64,000 nucleotides of DNA from Abelmoschus esculentus (GCA_035048815.1 JAUCBN010000035.1:12784501-12848500); one strand, 5' to 3'; shown: positions 10,345 to 22,678, numbered from the stretch's first letter. Notes: generated by a model not told the origin, from the sequence alone. Translations and numbers: made by a program.

Positions 10345-11153
10345 ATTCTTTCTTGTCTCTTTTTCTTTAGCAAAAATGCTAACTCTCTTTTTTTCTTCTT
10401 TTCTCTCTCCTTTTTCCGCTCGGATGTTACCTCACTCTCCTTGGCTCTTCTCTCAATTTTGATATCACTCTCTTTGGTTTTTTCAAAGCTTTCTCTTAAA
10501 TGAAGTTGATCTTTGTGAACTTGCTTTGGTGAAAGTGGGGCTAGAGTGATCTTCCTTGCTTCATGGGTGAAGGTATACCGATTGAAATAACCATCATGTA
10601 TGACTCTCCTATCGAACTGCCATGGTCTTCCTAACAAGAGATGACCGGCGTGCATTGGCACAACATCACATAACACCTCGTCTTTGTATTTGCCAATGGA
10701 AAAAGGCACAATAACTTGTTTGATCACTTTAAGTTCTCGTCCATCATTAAGCCACTGCAACTTGCAGGGATGTGGATGCTTGGTCGTTTCTAGGCCAAGT
10801 TTATCTACCATTAAAGTACTAGCAACGTTAGTGCAACTACCACCATCGATAATGACAAAGCATACCTTTCCATTAATATGGCAGCGAGTATGGAAAATGT
10901 TCTCGCGTTGCTGATCCCCATCAATTGCTTGCATGCTTAGGATCCTTTTAACAACAAGGACCTCTCCATCTACGGCATGTTCCAACTCTTCTTCTTCTTT
11001 AAGTTCTTCATCCTCCTCCTCCTCCCCCTCTTGGTCAGTTTCAATCTCTCCATCATCACGGATGAACATAGTGTTGCGGTTAGGGCATTGGCTAGCAATG
11101 TGACCTCTCCCCAAACACTTGAAGCATTGTACATCACGGGATCGATTTGGCAT
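10293..11153 (-). pseudogene. gag zinc knuckle and aspartic protease
   Basis: A CCHC knuckle is complete: Cys10, Cys13, His18, Cys23 ('CFKCLGRGHIASQC'). An acidic linker rich in Glu (residues 35-58) follows, then protease with 'CFVIIDGGSCTNVASTLMV'; Asp103-Gly-Gly-Ser is the active-site loop, and 'HLLLGRPWQFD' is the later LLGRPW motif. The C-terminal part turns into a Lys/Glu/Arg-rich stretch and then loses frame. The zinc knuckle binds element RNA and the protease cleaves the polyprotein. Similarity extends upstream of this Met to about 11237, where a frameshift joins it to gag. Confidence 0.9.
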
Positions 11154-11220
11154 GGCTCGACTCTTTCCCTTGCTGGTTTCAACGATGGGTTTGATATTCT
11201 TTGATGGTCCGGCTCGGTCA

Positions 11221-12081
11221 TTAGGAGTAAAGGATGGATTTTTTTTTTACATTACTTTTCCCCCATTTAGAAGTAGAACCTCCAAAGACTCGGGGTGCAC
11301 CTTTCCTTTTGAGTTGCTTCTCCACCTTCATGGCCATATGAACCATGTCTTCTATTTCCACGTAATGTTGCAACTCAACAATGGCTACAATGTTAGGATC
11401 AAGACCATATAGAAACCTTGCCATAGTGGCTTCTCGATCCTCATCAATGTTGGCTCGGATCATGGCTACTTCCATGTCTTTATAATAATCCTCAACACTA
11501 CGATTGCCTTGTGTAAGGTTTTGAAGCTTGTTAAACAACTCTCTATGGTAGTGAGTTGGAATGAATCTTCTACGCATCACAGCTTTCATCTCATTCCATG
11601 TAGAAATAGGATGTTCACCATTGCGTCTCCTGCTAGATGTCAATTGATCCCAACATATAAGTGCATAATCCATAAACTCAATGGTTGCGAGTTTTACCTT
11701 TTTAAGCTCTGAATAGTTATGACACTCAAAGATGTGTTCAACCTTCTTTTCCCATGCGAGGTATGCTTCTGGATCCGTTCTTCCTTGAAAAGGAGGAATG
11801 GTAATTTTGATGTTGCTGAGATTATCATCCACTCTTGGACGTGCTCTTTGGCCTTGTTGTGCCATACTATGGTGGGATGATTGATCAAGTTCAAGCACAT
11901 CATCATCCCCTTCAGGATGATACTCCTCATTACCATGATAAGCTTGTGAAATTTCAAGTTGATCAATTCGTTCTAATAAGGGATCCAATTGCTGTTGAAT
12001 CATCTTTGCCATTGCTTGTAGCAATGCTTGATTTTGCAAATTGGGAACTCCTTCACCATTGTGACCAGATCTTTGCCACAT
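11221..12081 (-). pseudogene. gag capsid region of the CRM-like element
   Basis: The frame starts at ATG 12081, 470 bases after the primer site, and has a Gln-rich coiled start ('LLQAMAKMIQQQLDPLLERIDQLE', in part). A Retrotrans_gag-type domain follows at about residues 95-235, with 'PEAYLAWEKKVEHIFECHNYSE', 'FIPTHYHRELFNKLQNLTQG' and 'SVEDYYKDMEVAMIRA'. The gag frame is lost at a run of ten A (plus-strand T at about 11240-11250), beyond which the sequence continues in another frame into the zinc knuckle. The shift could be a homopolymer error or slip mutation. It would form the virus-like particle. Confidence 0.9.
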
Positions 12082-12535
12082 GATTAGATAAAAAAAATTT
12101 AAACCTTACCAGCACAAATCCTCACCTTTCCACTCCAAAGAAACTGCACTCACACTCGTGTTTCACACGGGATAGGCTTTTCCCCTTAATGCACACTCTT
12201 GCCTTTTACCACTCTTGCTCTCTTTTCTAAGTCCTTAGAGAACTTACTCAAGGCTTAACAAGCTTTGTTTGTGGAATTCGGCGAAGACAAAATGGTTAGG
12301 AAAAGAAAACAAGAAATAGGTAGCAAACGGATGGTAAAAAAAAGATAAAATAGGAATCTGAAGAAAATATGATAAAAAATACAACCCAAATCTTTTTTTT
12401 CACTTTTAAGATATGATCCATCCCTCTTGAACTTTTTTTTGAGATTTTGGATTTTTTTTCATTTTTTTGTAATTTTTTTGACTTTTTTTCTAACTCGAGA
12501 TAGAAAAAAAAACAAAATGCTTACTGAATTGCCAA
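12082..12535 (-). other. Leader between primer site and gag of the CRM-like element
   Basis: About 450 bases without a credible frame. On the minus strand several A runs (plus-strand T runs at about 12395-12500) follow the primer site. A packaging signal would be expected here, but none can be recognised. Confidence 0.6.
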
Positions 12536-12548
12536 TGCTCTGATACCA
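12536..12548 (-). promoter_or_regulatory. Primer-binding site, initiator Met tRNA type
   Basis: Minus strand 'TGGTATCAGAGCA', two bases after the LTR end. This is the standard plant match to the 3' end of initiator Met tRNA. Confidence 0.95.
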
Positions 12549-12550
12549 AT

Positions 12551-14354
12551 TGATATGAATCCGGTTGCGGAATATCCGAATTTGTATATGTGATTGCCCG
12601 ATCGTGATTCTAGTAAGTAATTGATATGATTACAAGATGATACAACAATGGAATGATGATAAGTTGATGTTGTGTTTAGGATGAAGTATGGAAAATATGG
12701 ATGTATGGTTGATGGAAATGAAAAGATGAAATGTAATTGATGGTGCGGTGTAAACAAAGGAGGAACCAACACTAAAAAGTGAAGACCCGTTCCTTAAGAG
12801 TTTTTAAACCGTGACTTGGGTGAAAGGCTAATGGATTGCGACCCTCTAGTTATATGAACTATGAACCAACAATATAAAAAAAATGAAAAGGGATTATTGC
12901 CACAAGAATAATCTTGCAAGCCGATAAAGTTCAAAAAGAACTATAAAAGAGAACACTCTCAAAGTTTAATATATGCCAAAAGTTGTTTCTTTTACAATGA
13001 AATGAGTGCCTATTTATAGGTGTAAGACAACAACAAATTGATTAGCCTAGACAAAGATTAAAGACTCATTATTCTGGTGTTAAAGGCCTATTAATTTGTA
13101 GGTTATCCTATCTCCAATTGACAGCCAAAAAAGTTTGATCTAACAAGGATTAATGTGGACATTCGTAAGATGAATGTAGACATACATATCATCCACATGG
13201 AGAAACTCTTGGGCTAATGAACTTGATTAAGTTTTCATTCATCCTCCTTTAATGGGCTGTTGATAAAGCATTGAATTCAGCAATTGAATGGCCTCTTGAA
13301 TTTGTTAAACCAGCATCTTGTGACTATTTCCGTACTGAATTTCCAGCATGCACTATCTTCACTAATTTAATCATATCTTAAGCTCCTGATATCGGATTGA
13401 GGTGATTCAAAGTGCGTTGGAAAGCTAAGAAATAGAGGAATAAGTTTGAAGAAGACCTCAAGACTCAAATATACTCGTATTCAATCCAAAAATGGCGAAA
13501 AAGTTGACTGATATTCCTTGAACTCCCTCCTTAAGTGTTGCTTTAATTCTTGCCTTTACTCTCCCTTAAGTGCTGATAATGAAGGCTTTCATTGCATATC
13601 TTCTATGTTAAAAACTGATAAGCTTTATGGAGGATTAAGTAGCTCTTAAGTAGTCTTTAAGTACCTCTTTAAGTGGTGTATTTAGGAGCTCTTCAATGAA
13701 TTGTTTTTTTGCTGAAACTGAAAGCCTTTAAGTGGTGTATAAATCTCCCTTGAATGTCTTGAAACTGATCAGCCATCATGGTGTCTTCAAGTGTCTTTAA
13801 TTGGTAGTAAATGACTTGTCATTCTTGTAGAAAATGATCAGCCATTTGATCCCAAATGAATACCCTAGATGAAAATATAAGCAACCATTAGATAATAACT
13901 TTATTCAATAAAATAAAAGTGAATGCATGAAACATATTTAATGAGCTAGTTTAATTAATGAAACTAGTTACATTGAATGATCTAGTTTAATTAATTAATC
14001 CACACACTAAATGAACTCATAAACATAAGAAAACTAACATGCTTTAAGTGAACTATCATGCATTAATTAAACTAATGAACTTAATTGAACTAACATGCTT
14101 AAATGAATATCAAGCATTATTTATTCATGCACACATGCTGAAATTGAATTTAAAAAAAAACTTAAGAAAGAACTCATGCAAACTCATGCACAAGTAGGAG
14201 GTTGTATTGTTCCAACATAGTTGGTGTTGCATTCTCTAATTTCCAGCCTTGAATAAATAAATTTCCTATGGCCTCTTGAAATTTCTTGGTTTTAGCACGA
14301 GTCATAGGTCCAATAGGAAATTCTTCTGATTCATTGTTGGTTGTGATCGTATCA
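12551..14354 (-). repeat. 5' LTR of the CRM-like element (1804 bp)
   Basis: Partner of 5830-7632, about 98% identical by eye. Its U3 promoter box is at 13009-13020. The start at 14354 abuts the duplicated GAATC. Confidence 0.95.
13009..13020 (-). promoter_or_regulatory. TATA box in the 5' LTR
   Basis: Minus strand 'CCTATAAATAGG', a self-complementary TATA box in the middle of the LTR. It is conserved in the 3' LTR at 6288-6299 and resembled by boxes in the other LTR families of this window. Confidence 0.65.
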
Positions 14355-14359
14355 GAATC
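14355..14359. repeat. Target-site duplication GAATC, right copy
   Basis: Matches 5825-5829 exactly. Confidence 0.9.
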
Positions 14360-15358
14360 AAAACAAAAAGTAGAGTAGTTTTCTTTTTTTGGTACCTTTC
14401 GATTTAGAGGTCATCGGAACACTCTCCTTCGATCGAGAATAAACCAATGGCCGTTTTGTCGGTTCGGGGTGAGTCGAGAGGAAAAAGATTCTCCATCGCT
14501 TTCCGTTCTTCTGAATCGAACCAAAAATGGTTGTCTTTCTCGATTTGGTTTCTTTTCATAAAAGGTGGTAGCTTTGACTCTGATTTTGTTTTGTTCGTAA
14601 AAGAGGAGTTTTGTTTCGAAGTAAGAAAGTTTTTTTAAAGGAAAAGGGATAGATTTTACTTCGCCGGCCACCGTGGATGGTGGCCGGATTCTGAAATATG
14701 CGGTGGTTTCTTGGTTGAAAGGATGAATGTTCAAATTGTTCATCCTTTTTAGAAGAATTGAACAGAGAAATGGGGGGGAGTATTTTATTTTTGGTTGAAA
14801 AATGAGAAAAAGGTTTGTTTTAGCCGGATTAAATCAGTTTTATACTCATTAGATTATTAGGAAATGGTTTTGTTACATCATAAACCAACTCATGTCCCTT
14901 TAATTCACCCCGCATCCCTTGTAAGTTTTCAAATTCTTTCATTTCGGTCCTGAATCAACCCGAAATCTTCTTTTTCGATTTGGTTTATTTGTAGACGGGT
15001 CCTCCCGTGTTTTTTTGTCTGCTTTTGAGCCCTTCCCCTAGCTAAATTGCTTTTCGAATCCTTAATACTTTATGTCATGTTAATTATTTTCAAGCCCTAA
15101 TTTCTTTTTTAATTCAATTTCCATTCTTAGTCCTAAATTCCTAATTCCCAATTTCTCAAATCGATTTTCCATTTGCAACCCTAATTCCTAATTTTTAAGC
15201 CCAAATTTTAATTCTCAATTTTTATCTCAAATTACCTTTTTTAAAGTTAAACCCTAAATTTCCTAATTTTAAGGCACTTTAAATTTTTAATTTTCACTCT
15301 TTCAAAAATAGCATCTTTTTAGTAAACATAAATTTTTAATTAGCGGAAGGGTCGCTAC
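14360..15358 (+). other. Right part of the Tat/Ogre-like LTR, non-coding
   Basis: T-rich sequence with many 'CCTAATT' and 'CCCTAA' words between about 15090 and 15270, ending 'GCGGAAGGGTCGCTACA'. A 63-codon frame at 14447 has no recognisable feature. The satellite starts immediately afterwards. Confidence 0.5.
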
Positions 15359-16411
15359 AGTATTGAACTGACCATTTCTTAGAGCGTATACCGTGATGGA
15401 TGACCCCTCTCTATGAGAGCATGTCGTGGTGAATGACCCCTCTCTTCGAGCGTTTGTCATAATGAACGGTCTCTCTCTTTGAGCGTATGCCGTGATGGAT
15501 GACCCCTCTATTTGAGCGAATGTCACGATGAATGACACCTATCTTCGAGTGCATGTCATAATAAAAGGTCCCTCCCTTTGAGCGTATACTGTGATGGACG
15601 ACCTCTTTCTTTCTCTGAGAGTGCATGTCAAAATGAATGCCCCCTCTCTTTGAGTGTATAACACGATGGACGCCGCGCTCTTTGAGCGTATATCACGGTG
15701 AACGACCTCTCTCTGCGAGCGTATGTCATAATGAACGGTCCGTCTCTTTGAGAGTATACCGTGATGGACGACCCCTCTTTTTAAGCGTATATCTCGGTGA
15801 ACGACCCCTCTCTTCGAGCATATGTCATAATGAACGGTCCCTCTCTTTGAGTGTATACCGTGATGGACGACCACTCTCTTTGAGCGTATGTCATGATGAA
15901 TGACCTCTCTCTTCGAGTGCATTTCATGGTGTACAGTCCCTCTCTTTGTGCATATACCGTGATGGACAACCCCTCTCTTTAAGCGTATGTCGCATTGAAT
16001 GATCCCTCTCTTCGACTGCATGTCATAATGAACCATCCCTTTCTTACAACGTAAACCGTGCTGGACCACCCTTCTCTTTGAGCTTATGTCGCGATAAATG
16101 ACCCCTCTCAACAAGTACATGTCATATTGAACCAGCCTTTTCTTAGAGCGTATACCATGATGGACGACCCCTCTCTTAGAGAGTATGTCGTGGTGAATGA
16201 CCTCTCTCTTCAAGCGTTTGTCATATTGAGCGGCCCTTGTCTTTGAGCATATGACGTGATGGACGACCTCTCTCTTTGAGCGTATGTCACGATAAATGAC
16301 CCCTATCTTTGAGTGTATATCATAATAAACGGTCCCTCCTTTTGAGCGTATACTGTGATGGACGACCCCTCTCTTTAAGCGTATGTTGCGATGAATAACC
16401 ACCCTCCCTTT

Positions 16412-18489
16412 TAGAGCATGTGATAATGAACGGCCCCTCTCTTTGAGTGTATACCACGATGGACGCCGCGCTCTTTGAGCGTATGTTGCGATGAATGACT
16501 CCACTCTTCGAGTGCATGTCATAATGAACGGTCCCTCTATTTGAGCGTAAAGCGTGATTGATGACCCCTCTCTTTGAGCGTTTGTTGCGATGAATGACAC
16601 TTCTCTTTGAGTGCTTGTCATAGTGAACGGTCCCTTTCTAACATTGTATACCGTGATGGACGATCCTTCTATTTGAACGTATGTCGAGATGAATGACCCC
16701 TCTCTTTAAGCGTATGTTATAAATAAATGATCCCTCTCTTTGAGTTATACCGTGATCGATGCCCGCTCTCTTTGAGCGTATGTTGCGATGAATGACCCAT
16801 CTCTTTGATTGCATGTCATGGTGAACGGTCTCTTTCTTAAAGCGTATACCGTGATGGACGACCTTTCTCTTTGAGTGTATGTCGCGATGAAATGCCTCAC
16901 CCTTCAACTGCATGTCATTACGAAATGTCCCTTTCTTAGAGCGTATATCATGATGGACGACCCCTCTCTTTGAGCCTATGTCGCGGTGAATGACCCCTCT
17001 CTTCAAGCGTATGTCATAATTAACTGTCCCTCTCTTTGAGTGTATACCGTGATGGACGACCACTCTCTTTGAGCGTATGTCATGATGAATGACCTCTCTC
17101 TTCGAGTGCATTTCATGGTGTACGGTCCCTCTCTTTGTGCGTATACCGTGATGGATGACCCCCCTCTTTAAGCGTTTGTCACGTTTAATGATCCCTCTCT
17201 TCGAGTGCATGTCAGAATGAACCATCCCTTTCTTACAACGTAAACCGTGCAGGACCACCCTTCTCTTTGAGCGTATATCGCGATAAATGACCCCTCCCAA
17301 CAAGTGCATGTCATATTGGACCAGCCTTTTCTTAGAGCGTATACCATGATGGATGTCCCCTCTCTTTGAGAGTTTGTCGTGGTGAATGACCCCTCTCTTC
17401 GAGCGTTTGTCATGTTGAACGGCCATTCTCTTTGAGCATATGTCGTGATGGATGACCCCTCTCCTTGAGCGTATGTCACGATGAATGACCCCTATCTTTG
17501 AGTGCATGTCATAAAAAACGGTCCCTCCCTTTGAGCGTATAATGTGATGGACGACCCCTCTCTTTAAGCGTATGTTACGATGAATAACCACCCTCTCTTT
17601 TAGAGCATGTGATAATAAACGACCCCTCTATTTAAGTGTATACCATGATGGATGCCGCGCTCTTTGAGCGTATGTCGCGATGAATGACTCCACTCTTCGA
17701 GTGCATGTCATAATGAACGGTCCCTCTATTTGAGCGTAAAGCGTGATTGATGACCCATCTCTTTGAGCGTTTGTTGCGATGAATGACACTTCTCTTTGAG
17801 TGCTTGTCATGGTGAACGGTCCCTTTCTAAGACTGTATACCGTGATGGACGACCCTTCTATTTGAACGTATGTCGAGATGAATGACCCCTCTCTTCAAGT
17901 ATGTTATAATGAACGATCCCTCTCTTTGAGCGTATACCGTGATCGATGACCCTCTCTTTGAGCGTATGTTGCAATGAATGACCCCTCTCTTTGATTGCAT
18001 GTCATGGTGAACGGTCCCTTTTTTAAAGCGTATACCGTGATGGACGACCCTTCTCTTTGAGCGTATGTCGCGATGAAATGCCTCACCCTTCGACTGCATG
18101 TCATTTTGAAATGTCCCTTTCTTAGAGCATATATCGTGAAAGACGACCCCTCTCTTTGAGCCTATGTCGCGGTGAATGACCCCTCTCTTCAAGCGTATGT
18201 CATAATTAACGATCCCTCTCTTTGAGTGTATACTGTGATGGACGACCCCTCTCTTTGAGCGTATGTCATGATGAATGACCTCTCTCTTCGAGTGCATTTC
18301 ATGGTGTACGACGCCTTTCTTTGAACATATTTTGCGATGAATGACCCCTCTCTTCGAGTCCGTGTCATAATGAGTGGTCTCTCTCTCTCTCTCTGAGCGT
18401 ATACCGTCATGGACAATCCTTCTCTTTGAGAGTATGTCACGATGAATGACACATCCCTTCGAGTGCATGTTAGAATAAACGGTCCCATT
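16412..18489 (-). repeat. Higher-order repeat of about 1189 bp
   Basis: The marker 'TAGAGCATGTGATAAT' occurs at 16412 and 17601, and 'TCCCTTTCTAA' at 16631 and 17820. Both give a shift of 1189 bp, which is 12 x 99. Rare variants (a GCCGCGCTCTTTGAGCG monomer, a GCGTAAAGCGTGATTGATGA monomer) keep the same order in both copies. A related segment lies at about 53046-53600 in block 8. Confidence 0.8.
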
Positions 18490-18860
18490 CTTGGAGCATA
18501 TTCCGTGATGGATGGACCCCTCTCTATGAACGTAAATCGCGGTGAATGACTACTCTCTTCAAGAATATGTCATAATGAACGATTCCTCTCTTTGAGTGTA
18601 TGCCGTGATGGACGACCCCTCTCTTTGAGCGTATGTCGCGATGAATGACCCCTTTCTTTGAGTGGATGTCATGGTGAACGGTCCCTCTCTTTGAGCGTAT
18701 ACCGTGATGGACAACGTCTCCTTTGAGCGTATGTTGCGATGATTAACCCCTTTCTTCGAGTGCTTGTCATAATGAATGGTCCCTCTCTTTGAGCGTATAC
18801 TGTCATGGAGGACCCCTCTCTTTCAACATATGTTGCAATGAATGACCCCTCTCTTCGAGT

Positions 18861-21250
18861 GCATGTTATAATAAACCGTCCCTTTCTTAGAACGGGCCCT
18901 ATCATATAATGAATGACCCATGTCTATGAGCACATGTCGTAATGAACGGGCCTCTCATTCAGCGTGTTTTGCAGTGAATAACCCATCTCTTTGAGCATAT
19001 ATCTTAATGAATTGTCCCTCTCTCTGACCGTATACTATGATGAACGACCCCTCTCTTTAAGCGTATGTCGAGATGAATAACCCCTCTCTTCGAGTTCATG
19101 TCATAATGAACAGTCCCTCTCTTAGAGTGTATACCGTGGTCGATGACCCCTTTCTCTGAGCGTATGTCGCGATGAATGACCCCTCTCTTCGAGTGCATGT
19201 CATAATGAATGTCTCTCTCTTTGAGCCTATACCGTGATGGACGACCCCTCTCTTTAAGCGTTTGTTGCGATGAATAACCCCTCTATTTTAGAGCATGTCA
19301 TAATGAACGGTCCTTCTTTAGAGCGTATACCATGGTCGATGCTCTTTGAAAAAAAATATCGTGGTCGATGACCTTTATCTTTGAGCGTATGTTGCGATGA
19401 ATGACCCCTCTTCAAGTACATGTCATAATGAACGGTCCCTGTCTTTGAGCGGATACCGTCATGACGAACCCTCTCTTTGAGCGTATGTCTCGAAGAATGA
19501 CCCCGCTCTTCGAGTACATGTCATAATGAATTCTTAGAGCGTATACCATGATGATTGACCCTACTCTTTTAGTGTATGTCGCAGTTTATGACCCATCTCT
19601 TCGAGCGTGTGTCATAATGAATAATTCCTCTCTTTGAGCATATATCGTGATGAACAACTTCTCTTTTTGAGCGTATGTCGCGATGAATAACCCCTCTCTT
19701 CGAGTGCATGTCAAGGTGAACAATCCCTCTCTTTAAGCGTATGCCGTGATGGACGATCCCTCTCTTTGAGCATGTACCATGATGGACGACCCTTCTCTTT
19801 GAACGTATGTGGAGATGAATGACCCCTCTCTTCAAGCGTATCTTATAATGAACGATCCCTCTCTTTGAGCGTATACCGTGATCGATGACCCCTCTCTTTG
19901 AGCATATGTTGCAATGAATGACTCCTCTCTTTGATTCATATCATGGTGAACGGTCCCTTTCTTAAAGCATATACAGTGATGGATGATCCTTCTCTTTGAG
20001 CGTATGTCTCGATGAAATGCCTCTCCCTTCGACTTCATTTCATTATAAAATGTCCCTTTCTTAGAGCGTATATCGTGATGGACAACCCCTCTCTTTGAGC
20101 ATATGTCGCGATGAATAACCCCTCTCTTTGAGTGCATGTCATGGTGAACGGTCCCTCTCTTTGAGCGTATACCGTTATGGACAACCCCTCTCTTTGAGCG
20201 TATGTCGCGATGATTGACCCCTCTCTTCGAGTCCATGTCATAATGAACGGTCTCTTTCTCTCTGAGCGTATACCGTCATGGACGATCCCTCTCTTTGAGC
20301 GTATGTCACGATGAATGACCCCTCCCTTCGGTGCATGTTAGAATAAACGGTCCCATTCTTAGAGCGTATTTCGTGATGGATGACCCTTCTCTATGAACGT
20401 ATGTCGCATTGAATGACTCCTCTCTTCAATCGTATGTCATAATGAACAATTCCTCTATTTGAGCGTATGCCGTGATGGACAACCCCTCTCATTGAGCGTA
20501 TGTCGCGATGAATGACCCCTCTCTTCGAGTGCATATCATGTCGAACGGTCCCTCTCTTTGAGCGTATACCGTGATGGACAACCCCTCTCTTTGAGCGTAT
20601 GTCGCGATGATTGACCCCTCTTTTCGAGTGCATGTCATAATGAATGGTCCCTCTCTTTGAGCGTATACCGACATGGATGACCCCTCTCTTTCAGCATATG
20701 TTACAATGAATGACCCCTCTCTTCGAGTGCATGTTATAATAAACCGTCCCTTTCTTAGAACTGGCCCTTTCTTATAATGAATGGCCCATGTCTACGGGCG
20801 CATGTCGTAATGAACAAGAACTCTCCTTCAGCATGTTTTGCGGTGAATGACCCATCTCTTCGACCGTATGTCATAATGAACTGTGTACCTCTCTTTGATC
20901 TTTACCGTGATGAACGACCCATCTCTTTAAGCGTATGTCGCGATGAATAACCCCTCTCTTCGAGTGCATGTCACAATGAATGATCCCACTCTTAGAGCGT
21001 ATACCGTGGTCGATGACCCCTTTCTTTGAGCGTATGTCGCGATGAATGACCTTTCTCTTCGAGTGCATGTCATAATGAACGGTCCCTCTCTTTGAGCCTA
21101 TACCGTGATGGATGACCCCTCTCTTTAAGCGTATGTTGCAACGAATAACCCCTCTATTTTAGAGCATGTCATAATGAATGATCCTTCTTTAGAGCATATA
21201 CCATGGTCGATGCTCTTTCAAAAAAAAATATCGTGGTCGATGACCCTTTT
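18861..21250 (-). repeat. Higher-order repeat of about 1870 bp
   Basis: 'GCATGTTATAATAAACCGTC' occurs at 18861 and 20729 (1868 bp apart). The odd A-run monomer 'GCTCTTT' plus eight or nine A occurs at 19341 and 21212 (1871 apart). The same two markers recur at 53591 and 54073 in block 8, with the same internal distance (480, 483 and 482 bp). Confidence 0.8.
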
Positions 21251-22678
21251 CTTTGAGCGTATGTCGCGATGAATAACCCCTTTCTTCGAGTGCATGTCAT
21301 GGTGAACAGTCCCTCTCTTTAAGCGAATGCCGTGATGGACGATCCCTCTCTTTGACCGTATATCACGATGAATGACCCCTCTCTTCGGGTGCAAGTCATC
21401 ATGATCGGTCCCTTTCTCAAAGCGTATACCATGACGGACGATCCCTCTCTTTGAGCGTATATCGCGGTGAATGACCCCTCTCTTCAAGCAAATCTCATAA
21501 TGAACGGCTCCTCTCTAAGAGTATACCGTGATGGACGACCCTCTCTTTGAGCGTATGTCGTAATGATTGACCCTTCTCTTCAGGTGCATGTCATAATGAA
21601 CGGTCCCTTTCTTAGAGCGTATACCGTCATGGACGACCCCGCTCTTTGAGCGTATGTCGCGGTGAATGACCCCTCTGTTCGAGCGTATGTCATAATGAAT
21701 GATCCCTCTCTTTGAGCATATACCATGATGGACGACCCCTTTCGTTGAGCGTATGTCGCGATGAATGACCCCTCTCTTTGTGTGAATGTCTTGGTGAACG
21801 GTCCCTCTCTTCGATCGTTTACCGTGATGGATGACCCCTCTCTTTGAGCGTATGTCGCGATGAATGACCCCTATCTTCGAGTGCATGTCATGGTGAATTG
21901 TCCCTCTCTTTCATCGTATACCGTGATGGACGACCCTTCTCGTTGAGCGTATGTTGCGATGAATGACACTTCTCTTCGAGTGCATGTCATGGTGAACAGT
22001 CCCTCTATTTGAGCGTGTACCGTGATAAACGACCCGTCTCTTTGATCGAATGTCGCGATGAATGACCCCTCTCTTCGAGAGCATGTCATTATGAATGGTC
22101 CCTCTCTTTGAGCGTATACTATCATGGACGACCCCTCTCTTCGAGTGCATGTCATAATCAGCGGTCCCTTTCTTAGAGCGTATACCGTGATGGATGACCC
22201 CTCTCTTTGAGCATATGTCGCGGTGAATCTTAGAGTGCATGTCATGGGGAATGGTCCCTCTCATTGAGCATATACCGTGATGGGCGACACCTCTCTATGA
22301 GAGTATGTCGCGATAAATGACCAATCTCTTCGAGTGCATGTCATAATTAATGGTCCCTTTCTTAGAGCATATATCATTATGGATGACCCCTCTCTTTGAG
22401 CGTATGTCACGGGGAATGATCCCTCTCTTTGAGCGTATGTCGCAGGAAATGACCCCTCTCTTTGAGCGTATGTCGCGGGGAATGACCCCTCTCTTCGAGC
22501 GTATGTCATAATGAATGGTCCTTCTCTTTGAGCGTATGCTGTGATGGATGACCCCTCTTCGAGTGCATGTTATAGTGAACTGTCCTTTTCTTAGAGCGTC
22601 TAGCGTGATTGACGACCCCTCTCTTTGAGCGTTTGTCACGATCAGTGACCCCTCTCTTCGAGTGCATGTGATACGCTC

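Larger units (their letters stand above)
5830..14354 (-). mobile_element. CRM-like chromovirus (Ty3) LTR retrotransposon, structurally complete, coding capacity broken
   Basis: An 8.5-kb element on the minus strand. From right to left it has a 5' LTR (12551-14354), an initiator-Met primer site, gag, zinc knuckle, protease, reverse transcriptase, RNase H, integrase, a polypurine tract and a 3' LTR (5830-7632), all flanked by the 5-bp duplication GAATC. The polyprotein reading frame runs on into the 3' LTR, ending in a 'GPMTRAKTKKFQEA'-type tail. LTR-embedded integrase C-termini with such a motif are known from CRM elements, which supports this lineage, but another chromovirus clade is possible. 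Five in-frame stops and at least three frameshifts make it non-autonomous now. It is inserted in the Tat/Ogre-like LTR. Confidence 0.9.
1814..15358 (+). mobile_element. 3' LTR of the Tat/Ogre-like element, about 5.0 kb, split by an inserted element
   Basis: The LTR seems to begin at TGTG after the polypurine tract and to end at 'GGGTCGCTACA' (15348-15358), directly before the satellite. Subtracting the inserted element (5830-14354) and its duplicated target leaves about 5.0 kb, a length seen in Ogre/Tat LTRs. The LTR holds purine tracts, short tandem repeats, a satellite-like block (4077-4500), three 'ATATAGG' promoter-like words (4595-4681) and a T-rich right part (14360-15358) with recurring 'CCTAA' words. 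No partner LTR is visible, so both ends are inferred from position and the TG/CA rule. Confidence 0.45.
15359..22678 (-). repeat. Satellite block 2 (7.3 kb, 33-bp monomer, 99-bp trimer)
   Basis: Uninterrupted tandem array. Read on the minus strand, three monomer types alternate. One has arm 'GACATGCACTCGAAGAG' and core 'GGGGTCATTCATCGC'. One has arm 'GACATACGCTCAAAGAG' and core 'GGGGTCGTCCATCAC'. One has arm 'GGTATACGCTCAAAGAG' and core 'GGACCGTTCATTAT'. Each is 33 bp, give or take one, and the trimer is 99 bp. Copies differ by scattered substitutions and small indels. A variant with 'TCTAAGAAAGGGACC' recurs. Long frames of the type SKRG..H every 11 codons are by-products. Confidence 0.97.

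Noticed and set aside
10684..11412. Plus-strand frames opposite gag and protease of the CRM-like element
   Set aside because: They are antisense shadows of the coding strand with no recognisable motif.
14411..14743. Overlapping frames on both strands in the right part of the Tat/Ogre-like LTR
   Set aside because: No recognisable domain; the sequence is an LTR and both strands are open by chance.
15539..16621. A 360-codon minus-strand frame with an 11-residue repeat (SKRG..H pattern), and dozens like it in every satellite block
   Set aside because: The period of 33 and 99 bp keeps any stop-free frame open. Two minus frames and a plus frame are open over the same bases, and arrays are full of frame-breaking indels. 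There is no start context, no codon signal and no known family, so these are by-products of the tandem repeat.
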